Position numbers and translations under genes: made by a program
DNA from: JBGSUE01 sp041753515
GTDB lineage: Bacteria; Patescibacteriota; Microgenomatia; UBA10105; UBA927
NCBI GenBank assembly: GCA_041753515.1
Contig: JBGSUE010000032.1
Location: 1 to 62,877, forward strand
DNA length: 62,877 bases
Direction: 5' to 3'
Notes under the pieces: generated by a model
What the model saw: only the letters and a program-made list of their open reading frames with translations
What the model was told of the DNA's origin: nothing
Database searches by the model: none
Part shown: positions 25,487 to 34,193 of the stretch, piece by piece
Position numbering within the stretch: position 1 is the stretch's first letter
Layout of the letters: each line of letters begins with the position of its first letter

Positions 25487-28400
25487 TTACGAAATTTTAT
25501 ACCAACGGGTAATGGTTTTTGCACTGGTAATTGGAAAGTCAAAACGAGTTTCATTATCTTCGCGTATATATTTCTCTTTAAAATAATCATAGACGCCTTC
25601 TCCGACACGGTTTGTGAGGGCATGCCAATCGGTCTGCTCTGGAATAAACACCTGGGTAATGCCGTTATCGTTGGAAAATTGCTTGACCATGTCAATCATC
25701 TGATCGCACAGAATGTCTACGTTTTCACGGTTTACAATACTACTTGAAGGATTGAAACCACGGAAGATGAGAGCTTTTTGTCCATAGTGTTCAAGTATAT
25801 ACCCTTGGATATTTCCGACGCAGATATTGTCTTTGACAAGATTCATATGGAAATGGTCAGGCCGGTTGAAAAGTTCAATGTCTCCTGCAGTGCATACACC
25901 TGCGGTTGTCTTGGCAAAATAAGACGCGGCATTTTTGGATACATATCCGGTAAGAATAAGATTCGGATCAATCGCTGACCCTTCTTTTGTTTGATATATA
26001 ATTTTTCTATTCTCATTCGCCACCAGTTTTCGAAGTCCATTTTTTCCTGTAAAAAAACGCTGTTCGCTGATAAAAGCTAAAAGATGTCCGAGAGTCACAT
26101 TCGAGATTCCATTATTATGTATTTCCGATAAAGCCTGTTCTGTAATATTTTTCAATTCAAGTTTTGCTTCTTCGGAAATACTGCCGAAGTTTTTCTCTAT
26201 CTGGGTAATCCGTTTTTCATTTGCAAGATGTTGGAGCGATTTGAATATCTCAGGATTATCGTTCAAGTATTGAGCAGTTACTTCCGGAGCATTATCTTTG
26301 TAGTAAATTCCAAAAAGCTCTTGAGCTTTCCCAAGAGCCTTAGCGGTTTCCTTTGGTTGGGACGTATCAATCACAGCACTTTCAGTAAATTGTGCTAATT
26401 TATCTCCAAGCGTAATTCTGGCAATAGCCGCAATATCATGGCTTCTAGATGTAAACCACTCTTTTTGTTCAGCGCTTCCTGCCTGTTTTATCAGGTATGC
26501 AAATGCATCAGCTGCATGTTTAACGTCGCCTCCGGAATTCATGTATTCCATTGACTGGCTATTGGTGAATATAGATTGGAGTATACCGATTGTCCTCGTG
26601 TCAAAATTTTGTCCCTCTCTCAATGTTGCGATTTTTTCCTGTGATGAACTTGCTCCCTGGTATCCCTTTGGCCTAATTTTAATATTTATTAAATCATCAC
26701 AACGGTCTGATAATCTGGATAAATCCGTCTGTATGGAGGAATATGAAGTACCCGGAAATGAAAAAGCAATAGTTTCTGCCAATTGTTCGTTTGCGTTATT
26801 TGTATTCTGTTGTAACGGTTTATTAAGAAATATATCATGTTTAATTTGCCGAATTTTCTCAATAAACTCCTTGCGTTTATCTTCATTTTGCTCATTTACA
26901 TAATGAACAATCACTGAAGGTGATATGTTGCCAAACTCATCGATTGCATGGAAGAATCGTTCTTCAAAGAGCGGATCATTCAGAAATTCTTTCAGTTTTG
27001 GTCGTATGGCATCTGATGTAAGTGCTTGAACAGAACTTTTGAAACTGGTTGGTTTTGAATGGAGAATTTTTCGAAAGAAACGGGTTATATCATATTCGTT
27101 AGGTATATCAAGAATTTTATCTAAACTCATTCTGTCGGTATAGTATATATTTTCTGTTGTTAAACCGAGTGAGTCTTTTAGTTTTTCAAGATTTGAAATG
27201 CTGAAGTTTATAATAATATCCCGTGCCGTTTGATTGTTAACGATACTGCGGAAACGTTGAAAATTTTGAAAATCATAACCAGCCGCATGCGATTTCGTGA
27301 GAATATATTTATTGTTATTCCAGAAGAGATTCCGGTCCGGAATATCCGCATCCCAAACATGATCAAGAAGTTCTTTATGAAGATCTCCTAATTTGATCTT
27401 TAATTCCGGATTGAGTCGAATATAATTATCAACTACACGAAAAGCCCATGGATGATGCGGATCTAATGATGACAAAGATTCAGTTACCATTTCACTATTG
27501 TCAGTCAAACCTTTCGCATGGTTTATGAGCGTCCAAGTGTTTGCAGTTCGATCAAACGGAGGCATTTTTATTTTTAATTGTTCTTTGTATGGAAGTAGTT
27601 GGAGAATATCTTTAGCATGTTCCTCAATAAACCCAAAATTATAGCCCAAATAATTCATACCTTCATATATGGTATCCGTATTTTGCGAGAGGATTAAAAA
27701 GTTGGTATTAAGGTGAGTGGCTTGTTCATTTGCATCTTTGATTGTCATGTCGCCTATTGATAGGCAGATATTACGCCAATCTGATGGTTTTATGGGTGAT
27801 GGAATACCCGGTATTTGAGTGTAAAATCCCTCCCATTTTTCAATAGCTTCTTTCACTGGTTTAAACCGTTCAGCGACGCGTATATCTTTGAAACCAGAAA
27901 GTTTTGCAGAAATAGTCCATGCGAGCTCAACTTCAGATATTGTTGGATTGTGCCGGTTGAATCCGATTGAATTTTCCGTAATTTTATTACCCATCAAGTC
28001 TAGGAAAGTGAGTATATTGTCGATTCTTTCAACGGGTAAATCAAACCAGAACGTATCAAAATCATTAATAACGTGTTTATTGTTTGTTAAGGTAGGCCTC
28101 AGGCCGTGTTTGAAAAAAATTGAAATTTTCTCGTCGAGATTTTGCATACTTAATATGTCCCTATGTCTTTGGTTTGACTGCTCTAACAATTCAGATGTTG
28201 CCCCTGTCATGTAGATTGATTCTATAGAAAAATCATAATATCTATGAATGTCAAAACCCTTTGCTGCTAAATGTTTAACATTTGGGTAATAGGAATCGAT
28301 TTTGTAGGCTTTATCTATTGAATGAGAAAATAGATTCTGTTCCATTTTTCTGGGGAAATTTTTAATTGTATTGTCTGCTGCAATTTCTCCGGCAATATAA

Positions 28401-29107
28401 AGAATACCCGGATTTTCTGTTTCTTTGATAATTCTTGGAACATCGTAAATAGAAATAATTGGATGATTCTGAAGGTCTATTTTTCGGTCAGGGTTTTGAA
28501 TGTCATAATTATTTGAGAAATGTACGATTCTTGCCATATGGCGCTGGACTGATTCAATATTTTCAATAACTTCTCGCGATATTTGTTTGTCTTTCGTCAG
28601 AGTGATGACAAGCGGTTCCCTCCATTTTCCGTCGATTTGAGAGAATTCTTGCAGATCCCAAACGCTTGTTTGATCCCTGACAGGTCTGATTTCGCAGGTT
28701 TTACTGACAAATTTTTGAATCGGATACAGCAGGGTGTCAAATTTTTTCAGATTTTCAACTGCCTCAGGATGTTCGCTGAAGTATTTGAGAAGATATCCCA
28801 TCCCATAGATTCCGGAACTATCAATATATTTATTCATAGTTCTATAAAATTGCTGAGGATTTTCTTGTGTCATGCAGGCTTTAATGAGTACATCATAGCT
28901 TTGGTCATATTTGTGAGGTTTTGGAACGTGTCCTTCATCAAATGGATCTGCCATCTGTGTTTCCAGAAACCGAACGAATTCGATTGCCTTTTTTGGTTGC
29001 TCAATCCCAATATGTTTGAAGTGCTTTTCCATGGCAATATTTCCGCCTACTTTTGCAGGCAGTTTCGCGGCTGCTTCGGCGACTAGTTGTTTTATCGGTT
29101 CACCCAT
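25487..29107 (-). CDS. Giant protein of unknown function (1206 residues)
   Basis: The protein has no signal peptide or membrane segment. It starts MGEPIKQLVAEAAAKLPAKV and is mostly alpha-helical and charged, with many Asn and Gln residues. The last 150 residues (from about SYFAKTTAGVCTAGDIELF) are more compact and contain HMNLVKDNICVGNIQGYIL and ALIFRGFNPSS, an order of strands and glycine turns that recalls an acyltransferase (GNAT-like) fold. That is only a suggestion. The start at 29107 is chosen because a -10 box lies 7 nt upstream; an in-frame extension to 29476 runs through the divergent SDR gene and is not real. No homologous system is recognised. Confidence 0.7.
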   Translation of the reverse strand: MGEPIKQLVAEAAAKLPAKVGGNIAMEKHFKHIGIEQPKKAIEFVRFLETQMADPFDEGHVPKPHKYDQSYDVLIKACMTQENPQQFYRTMNKYIDSSGIYGMGYLLKYFSEHPEAVENLKKFDTLLYPIQKFVSKTCEIRPVRDQTSVWDLQEFSQIDGKWREPLVITLTKDKQISREVIENIESVQRHMARIVHFSNNYDIQNPDRKIDLQNHPIISIYDVPRIIKETENPGILYIAGEIAADNTIKNFPRKMEQNLFSHSIDKAYKIDSYYPNVKHLAAKGFDIHRYYDFSIESIYMTGATSELLEQSNQRHRDILSMQNLDEKISIFFKHGLRPTLTNNKHVINDFDTFWFDLPVERIDNILTFLDLMGNKITENSIGFNRHNPTISEVELAWTISAKLSGFKDIRVAERFKPVKEAIEKWEGFYTQIPGIPSPIKPSDWRNICLSIGDMTIKDANEQATHLNTNFLILSQNTDTIYEGMNYLGYNFGFIEEHAKDILQLLPYKEQLKIKMPPFDRTANTWTLINHAKGLTDNSEMVTESLSSLDPHHPWAFRVVDNYIRLNPELKIKLGDLHKELLDHVWDADIPDRNLFWNNNKYILTKSHAAGYDFQNFQRFRSIVNNQTARDIIINFSISNLEKLKDSLGLTTENIYYTDRMSLDKILDIPNEYDITRFFRKILHSKPTSFKSSVQALTSDAIRPKLKEFLNDPLFEERFFHAIDEFGNISPSVIVHYVNEQNEDKRKEFIEKIRQIKHDIFLNKPLQQNTNNANEQLAETIAFSFPGTSYSSIQTDLSRLSDRCDDLINIKIRPKGYQGASSSQEKIATLREGQNFDTRTIGILQSIFTNSQSMEYMNSGGDVKHAADAFAYLIKQAGSAEQKEWFTSRSHDIAAIARITLGDKLAQFTESAVIDTSQPKETAKALGKAQELFGIYYKDNAPEVTAQYLNDNPEIFKSLQHLANEKRITQIEKNFGSISEEAKLELKNITEQALSEIHNNGISNVTLGHLLAFISEQRFFTGKNGLRKLVANENRKIIYQTKEGSAIDPNLILTGYVSKNAASYFAKTTAGVCTAGDIELFNRPDHFHMNLVKDNICVGNIQGYILEHYGQKALIFRGFNPSSSIVNRENVDILCDQMIDMVKQFSNDNGITQVFIPEQTDWHALTNRVGEGVYDYFKEKYIREDNETRFDFPITSAKTITRWYKIS

Positions 29108-29114
29108 TGTGTAT

Positions 29115-29120
29115 ATTGTA
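29115..29120 (-). promoter_or_regulatory. -10 box 7 nt before the start at 29107
   Basis: TACAAT on the minus strand (29120-29115) lies 7 nt before the ATG of the giant protein gene. It supports that start and a leaderless transcript. Confidence 0.6.
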
Positions 29121-29171
29121 GAACATAATGTGAATTTTGAGCATAATTTCACGTTTTTCGGAATCTTGATA

Positions 29172-29177
29172 TATAAT
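29172..29177 (+). promoter_or_regulatory. -10 box 6 nt before the SDR start
   Basis: TATAAT (29172-29177) lies 6 nt before the ATG at 29184, with TTCACG 18 nt upstream as a weak -35 box. It is divergent from the promoter of the giant protein gene. Confidence 0.65.
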
Positions 29178-29183
29178 TCAGGT

Positions 29184-29837
29184 ATGGAAAAAGTGGTGTT
29201 GGTGACCGGGGCGTCAAGCGGGATAGGGAAGGAACTTGTACGGGAATTTCGGAAGAAGAAGTATCTGGTGATTGCAACAGGCCGCACTGAACAAGCACAG
29301 CCTGAGTATATTGCTGGTGATATTACGAATAAGGAAACACGCGATAAGTTAAAAGTTGCAGTTGAAAAATGTGGAAAACTAGATATCCTGGTCAATAACG
29401 CAGGGATATCGTATATCCAACCGTTTGTGAAAAATACACCTGAAGACCTTGATCTTATACTGGATACAAATGTCAAAGCACCAATTCTTCTGACTCAACT
29501 CCTATATCCTTATTTGAAAAAATCACAGGGAACTATTGTATTTATCAATTCAGCAGCAGGTAGACAGGGATATCCGAAACATACTCTCTACTCCATGAGT
29601 AAATTTGCCATCAACGGATATTCACAGAGTCTGCGTCTTGAGGCAAAAAATGATGGAGTGCGCGTGATGAGTATCTATCCCGGAGGCGTACGCACCAATC
29701 TGTATGACAGGGTTCTGGAAAAACCGGATACCAGCCTCTACATGGATCCGGCAAAACTGGCGCAGTTGGTCGTCCACGCCGCAACCACAAACGGATTATC
29801 ACCGGACGAAATCGTCATCAGCCGATTGACGAAATAA
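29184..29837 (+). CDS. Short-chain dehydrogenase/reductase (SDR)
   Basis: The 217-residue classical SDR has the cofactor-binding VTGASSGIG (about residues 7-15), NNAG near residue 75, an active Ser in FINSAAG and the YSMSK catalytic Tyr-Lys pair (about 138-142), followed by PGGVRTN. Arg residues after the second strand (ATGRTEQ) favour NADP(H). The C-terminal substrate lid is short, so the substrate cannot be guessed. It is transcribed alone, divergent from the giant protein gene, and is followed by a family B repeat. Confidence 0.93.
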   Translation: MEKVVLVTGASSGIGKELVREFRKKKYLVIATGRTEQAQPEYIAGDITNKETRDKLKVAVEKCGKLDILVNNAGISYIQPFVKNTPEDLDLILDTNVKAPILLTQLLYPYLKKSQGTIVFINSAAGRQGYPKHTLYSMSKFAINGYSQSLRLEAKNDGVRVMSIYPGGVRTNLYDRVLEKPDTSLYMDPAKLAQLVVHAATTNGLSPDEIVISRLTK

Positions 29838-29969
29838 GATTCCCGAGGTGTGAAGCTTATTTAGTGATGGTAAAAAAGAAGTCGAACTGTATCGGCCTCA
29901 CTCTCCGGATTTACGGCGAGGGTCCGCTTTTGCTCGACTATAAAAAGTTTATCAAATTTGATGAAAGAA

Positions 29970-30062
29970 GTCATTGCGAAGGAGTGAAGCGACTGAAGCA
30001 ATCCCGACCGGAAATGATACACCAATGGGATTGCCACGCTCATTTCATTCGCTCGCAATGAC
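29970..30062. repeat. Dispersed inverted repeat, family B (copy 2)
   Basis: GTCATTGCGA and TCGCAATGAC are perfect 10-bp terminal inverted repeats. Inner parts (GAAGCAATCCC and GGGATTGCCACGCTC) resemble copies 1 and 4. The remaining stretch 29838-29969 between the SDR gene and the repeat holds no gene that I can support. Confidence 0.8.
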
Positions 30063-30078
30063 ATGATAATCGATTACT

Positions 30079-31008
30079 TCACAATCGTGGGGATATCGGT
30101 AGAATGTTTTCAGATAAGGAAACTGTGACTGGTTTTTTGCCCGGATAACTCGTAATAGTATTACCCGCTTTGAGACGGGTATCCCGCATGCATATTTGAA
30201 TACATCGTCGTAATGCTTCTGATGATGTATCTGTCGTCATGTCAGCAAGTTGATCAAATAAGGAAATTTCTACATTATCCAATTCAGATAGATTATTGAA
30301 TTTTTTATCGGCAAATTCGGTGTAGTCCCATGGCTGAAGCTCAACTTTGTTGAGGGCATTCAGATCCCTTACTATATTTGCCCTGATAAACCACCAGCCG
30401 TTGATCCCGGGAATTGTTGTACCAAACGTATCAGGATCTGCTTTTCCTTCCCTGCATAATTGCCAAGCTTTCCCTGCAGGAATAAAATTTTTATCGGTCA
30501 AATTTAGATTGTCCATATGTTGTAAACTGTAAAATAATCTTTCCTCATTGCCGATTTCGGAATCAATCATCACCCATCTGTGTTTTCTTCTATTCCAAAA
30601 CTCCGTTATCCAGTGATCATCATTGAATCCAGGATGCCAATACGCGGCAAAACCACAGCGGACGCGTGCCGGAATGTGATGATACCGGAGGACGGAAACG
30701 CAAAATAGGGCAAAATTCCGGCAGAGCCCGACAAATCTGTTTTCCGGTTTTCTTTCATCGGATAACGGTGCATTGTTTTGTTGATGGATGATATCCAGAA
30801 TATTTTCCATAAAGTGTTCATTTATGTGGGAGATATTATTTTCCGGAATGACACATGTATATATTTTTTCTGCTGCACTGGGGTGGATAAATAACCCGTG
30901 TGAGATTTTCGTAATTACTTCAATATCATTCGGAATATCTGCATATAAATATGAATACTTACCCGGATTACTCATGGTGCTTTGGGATATGTAATAATCG
31001 GGTGTCAT
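30079..31008 (-). CDS. Transglutaminase-like (papain-fold) protein
   Basis: The 309-residue protein carries the transglutaminase-superfamily triad in order: Cys in VGLCRNFALFCVSVLR (about residue 97), His in DDHWITEFW (about 133) and Asp in WVMIDSEIG (about 150). No signal peptide is visible, so it should be cytoplasmic. Bacterial members are often peptidases or amidases rather than cross-linking enzymes. The C-terminal half (about 160-309) is not recognised. The start at 31008 is chosen because a TATAAT ends 8 nt before it; a GTG two codons upstream would fall almost inside the promoter. Its last codons overlap a sequence also found at the end of the second PBP gene. Confidence 0.78.
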   Translation of the reverse strand: MTPDYYISQSTMSNPGKYSYLYADIPNDIEVITKISHGLFIHPSAAEKIYTCVIPENNISHINEHFMENILDIIHQQNNAPLSDERKPENRFVGLCRNFALFCVSVLRYHHIPARVRCGFAAYWHPGFNDDHWITEFWNRRKHRWVMIDSEIGNEERLFYSLQHMDNLNLTDKNFIPAGKAWQLCREGKADPDTFGTTIPGINGWWFIRANIVRDLNALNKVELQPWDYTEFADKKFNNLSELDNVEISLFDQLADMTTDTSSEALRRCIQICMRDTRLKAGNTITSYPGKKPVTVSLSENILPISPRL

Positions 31009-31016
31009 GCTCACAA

Positions 31017-31022
31017 ATTATA
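31017..31022 (-). promoter_or_regulatory. -10 box 8 nt before the start at 31008
   Basis: TATAAT on the minus strand (31022-31017) lies 8 nt before the ATG, fixing the start of the transglutaminase-like gene. Confidence 0.65.
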
Positions 31023-31104
31023 GATATTTTACTTCTATTCCACAACGAGTATGAGAAGTTTTCCCAGGTGCAAAGCTATTCTCCCATGTGAAGACTTGAC
31101 ATAA

Positions 31105-31143
31105 CGGGATTGCTTCTCCGTGGGAACGGTATCGCAATGACAC
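31105..31143. repeat. Half copy of the family B repeat (copy 3)
   Basis: The sequence from CGGGATTGCTTC to CGCAATGACAC matches the right half of copy 1 (17053-17090) closely, but no left arm is present. It lies just past the 3' end of the second PBP gene. It is the only notable item in the intergenic stretch 31023-31150. Confidence 0.7.
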
Positions 31144-31150
31144 TATTCTA

Positions 31151-33400
31151 TTATTTCACAATCGTTGGTTTTGTGTCGGTGTGGGGGCAGTCGAGGCAGT
31201 ATTGGGAGAGTGGATCTTTGACGATTTGCCTCTCTACGACCTCGGTGTTTTCGCTGACTCCGTACGGCGCCAGATCCTGCGTCGCCTTATCGATGATTGC
31301 CGCCTGTTTCAGATTTTCAATCTCCGTTGGGACAGTCCCTTTGATAAAATATTCAAATCTGGTCGGACATGCTCCGTCCGATGCAGGTTTGAGTCCTGTG
31401 AGCGAGCAGACCTGTGCGCCAACCACACCCTCCGGCTGTTTGGGCCAGATATCCGGTTGGTTTTCAAGAAGATGTCTCATGATTTTATTCCAGATCGGTG
31501 CGGCACCGGTCACACCGCTTGACAGATACGGATGCATGGGAGAGTTGTCGTTGTTACCGACCCAGACGGAAACAAGAAATTGGGGTGTATATCCAATGGT
31601 CCAGTTGTCGCGTTTGTCATCCGTCGTGCCTGTTTTTACCGATACGGAATGGTTGGGGATGACGAGCTCGGATTGTGAACCAAATGCAGCACTTCTCGCA
31701 TTATTATCCAGGAGGATGTGGGAAATAAGAAATGCTGTTTCAGGCGATATGACCTGCTCTCCCTGAATAAGAAGTTGTGATGGGATGTCCGATTCCATAT
31801 TCGGGTCATTGTGCTCATGGAGGACCGATCCGTTTTTATCCGCGACTTTGGTGATGGCAACAAGGTCTTTGCGGATGCCACCGTTTGCAAATACCCCGAA
31901 TGCGGTTGCCATATCCGTCATATGTACTTCGCCTCCCCCCAATGTCAGCGACAGTCCGTAATGGGAGGGATCCTTGAGTGTCGTGAGGCCAAACGCACTC
32001 GCACTTGCAACGAATTCTTCCACGGTATTAAGCTTCAGCATTTTGACGGCAGGGATATTCAACGAATTTCCCAGAGCAAAACGGAGTTGTGTCGGCCCCC
32101 GGAACGTGCCGTCGTAGTTCCTGGGGCAGTAGGACGGCTGGCCAGTTACAACAAAGCAAGTAGGGATGTCCAGAAACATGGTGGCAGGAGTGACGATGTT
32201 CCGGTCGATTCCTATGGCATAATTGATCGGTTTAATCGATGATCCGGGCTGGCGAAGGGCAGTGGTGACATTGTATGAGCCGGAGGGGGTGGCAAAATAA
32301 TCCGTACTTCCGATCATGGACAGTATTTCGCCTGTTGCCGGTTTTGTGACAAGGACTGCGCCATTGCCCACGCGTAAACCGGCGAGTTTTTCAATCTCGG
32401 ATGCGACCGTTGCCTGAATATACTCATCCAGATCAAGATCAAGAGTCGTTATTACCTTGAGTCCTCCCCGCTCTACCATATTTTCTCCGTACATTTCCAC
32501 GAGCTGTTCCTTGACATACATGACAAAATGCGGAGCTTTAATATTGCGGGGCTGTGCAAAGATGAGCGGTTCATTTTTTGCAGTATCTGCTTCCTTTTGG
32601 CTGATATATCCGTCCTCCGCCATACGGCGCAGAACATCTTTTTGCCGCTCACCTGCCAGTTCCGGATGGGATCCGAATGGTGAATAGAGCGTCGGGGCTT
32701 GCGGAAGTCCTGCAAGAAGTGCGGCTTCGGGCAGTGTGAGATCTTCGACATTTTTTGAAAAATATTTTTCTGCTGCAGTTTCAATTCCCCACGCGGTCCC
32801 TCCATATGGTACCTGGTTTAAATACATCTCGAGGATTTTTTCTTTCGGATAAAGAATTTCCACCCAGAATGCAAGAATGATTTCCTTAATTTTTCTGATG
32901 ACGCTTCTCTCATTGGTCAGAAGTGCTGTTTTCACCAATTGCTGGGTAATTGTGGATCCTCCCTGCAGTTTTTTTCCTGTAAGTGTCGCGACCGTTGCCC
33001 GCAGCATGCCGCCTACAGGGTTTACACCCTGGTGTTTATAAAAATCCTTATCTTCGATTGCAATTGTCGCTTCCTGGACAACTTTGGGTATTTTGGATAA
33101 CGGTACCGGAGTCCTGTTCTGGTCGGCGAATATATCATATAAAAGCACGCCATGTCGGTCATAGACTTTTGTGGCCAACGGAATATCATAACTTGATAGT
33201 TTGGTTGGGGAAGGGAGATCCTTAAAAATGACCATATACGATCCGATGATCATGGATAAAGGCAGGATCCAGAAAAGGTATGCGAAGATCCGCCGCACGG
33301 ATATTTTTTTTGGTTTTGAACTGGCAAATCGGCCGCTGGTACCGCGTGTTACGGACTTCGAAAATGCGTGTTTACGTAGTGTATGTGATGATTTCGGCAT
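31151..33400 (-). CDS. Class A penicillin-binding protein (PBP1A type), copy 2
   Basis: The 749-residue bifunctional synthase has a short basic cytoplasmic head (MPKSSHTLRKHAFSKS), one anchor (about residues 40-60) and a GT51 domain with IEDKDFYKHQG and LQGGSTITQQLVKTALL. The transpeptidase domain has QPGSSIK, NSLN and SVKTGTT, and a C-terminal extension contains several Cys. It resembles copy 1 through most of the GT51 and transpeptidase parts, but lacks its long N-terminal region. The start at 33400 is chosen because TATAAT ends 7 nt before it; an ATG three codons upstream overlaps that box. Two paralogues suggest division of labour in wall growth. Confidence 0.93.
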   Translation of the reverse strand: MPKSSHTLRKHAFSKSVTRGTSGRFASSKPKKISVRRIFAYLFWILPLSMIIGSYMVIFKDLPSPTKLSSYDIPLATKVYDRHGVLLYDIFADQNRTPVPLSKIPKVVQEATIAIEDKDFYKHQGVNPVGGMLRATVATLTGKKLQGGSTITQQLVKTALLTNERSVIRKIKEIILAFWVEILYPKEKILEMYLNQVPYGGTAWGIETAAEKYFSKNVEDLTLPEAALLAGLPQAPTLYSPFGSHPELAGERQKDVLRRMAEDGYISQKEADTAKNEPLIFAQPRNIKAPHFVMYVKEQLVEMYGENMVERGGLKVITTLDLDLDEYIQATVASEIEKLAGLRVGNGAVLVTKPATGEILSMIGSTDYFATPSGSYNVTTALRQPGSSIKPINYAIGIDRNIVTPATMFLDIPTCFVVTGQPSYCPRNYDGTFRGPTQLRFALGNSLNIPAVKMLKLNTVEEFVASASAFGLTTLKDPSHYGLSLTLGGGEVHMTDMATAFGVFANGGIRKDLVAITKVADKNGSVLHEHNDPNMESDIPSQLLIQGEQVISPETAFLISHILLDNNARSAAFGSQSELVIPNHSVSVKTGTTDDKRDNWTIGYTPQFLVSVWVGNNDNSPMHPYLSSGVTGAAPIWNKIMRHLLENQPDIWPKQPEGVVGAQVCSLTGLKPASDGACPTRFEYFIKGTVPTEIENLKQAAIIDKATQDLAPYGVSENTEVVERQIVKDPLSQYCLDCPHTDTKPTIVK

Positions 33401-33407
33401 GGCAACC

Positions 33408-33413
33408 ATTATA
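33408..33413 (-). promoter_or_regulatory. -10 box 7 nt before the second PBP start
   Basis: TATAAT on the minus strand (33413-33408) sits 7 nt before the ATG at 33400 and overlaps the alternative ATG at 33409, which rules that codon out if this promoter is used. Confidence 0.65.
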
Positions 33414-33447
33414 TATCACCGGTTCAAATTTTTCTTCATAAGAGATA

Positions 33448-33453
33448 TATAAT
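33448..33453 (+). promoter_or_regulatory. -10 box 8 nt before the start at 33462
   Basis: TATAAT lies 8 nt before the ATG of the PP2C-like gene, divergent from the PBP promoter 35 bp away. Confidence 0.65.
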
Positions 33454-33461
33454 AGACGTGT

Positions 33462-34142
33462 ATGGCGTATGATCCAAATGAACTTCTATATAAAAGTGTT
33501 TTCTGCACAGATAATTCAGAAAGTAATGGAGTAGCAACGGATCATTTCAGCGATGAGTGTTTTGTTATTGCTGATGCGGGAGATTCTCCGTCACATGCTG
33601 GAGCCATTGCCCGGTATACCGCAGAAACTGCCGTTTGGGGATACAAACTTATACGGCAAAGAAATTTTTACTGGTCGGATAAACAATTACTCCTCAAGCG
33701 GATTTTCAGATCAGTCAATATCGCATTATGGCAAAAGCGGCGCGATCCGGAATACAAGCAAATTATGGTATCCCTTGCCGTGATTATACTCGGGAAGGAA
33801 AAATGCTGGATAGGGTGGATTGGAACGAACAATATCGTAATTGTGCGAAATGCTGCAGTATTTTTTAGGGCTATTACATCTTCCGACGATGTGATAGTAC
33901 ATCAAAGGCTTGGTGTGCGCCGTTTCGGTGTTGTGCCACGTACATACCGGGATGAAATGATCAATTCTGACACTATTATTGCAGTGAATTGCGGAATCTG
34001 GCGTCATACAACGGATGCGGTAATGATCCGCGTGGCAGTGGAGTATCAGAAGGAACGTGCCTGTGAAATGTTGCATGACGGAATGAGCCGTGAATCGGAA
34101 ACCGAAGAGAAAGCCGCTATCATCATCCGCAGATTAGGCTGA
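33462..34142 (+). CDS. Degenerate PP2C-like phosphatase-fold protein
   Basis: The 226-residue protein follows the PP2C/PPM strand order. FVIADAGDSPSHAGAIARYT (about residues 34-53) stands where active enzymes have ADGMGG, then a region with SLAVIILGKEKCWIGWIGTN (where GDS is usual), and DTIIAVNCGIW (where TDG is usual). Only the first metal-binding Asp (D38) is clearly kept; the others are replaced, so it may be a pseudophosphatase that binds phosphoproteins. No signal peptide is seen. It is followed after 51 bp by the Thr/Pro-repeat surface protein gene. Assignment to the fold is moderate and loss of catalysis is an inference. Confidence 0.6.
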   Translation: MAYDPNELLYKSVFCTDNSESNGVATDHFSDECFVIADAGDSPSHAGAIARYTAETAVWGYKLIRQRNFYWSDKQLLLKRIFRSVNIALWQKRRDPEYKQIMVSLAVIILGKEKCWIGWIGTNNIVIVRNAAVFFRAITSSDDVIVHQRLGVRRFGVVPRTYRDEMINSDTIIAVNCGIWRHTTDAVMIRVAVEYQKERACEMLHDGMSRESETEEKAAIIIRRLG

Positions 34143-34193
34143 AAATACCCCCTCTTTACAATTTTCTCGTAAAATCAGACAATTTCGGATAGT

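Noticed and set aside
29108..29476. N-terminal extension of the giant protein gene
   Set aside because: The extension lies fully within the divergent SDR gene, which has clear motifs; a -10 box at 29115-29120 points to the start at 29107.
31009..31014. GTG start for the transglutaminase-like gene
   Set aside because: It lies only 2 nt after the -10 box at 31017-31022, so it would not be in the transcript.
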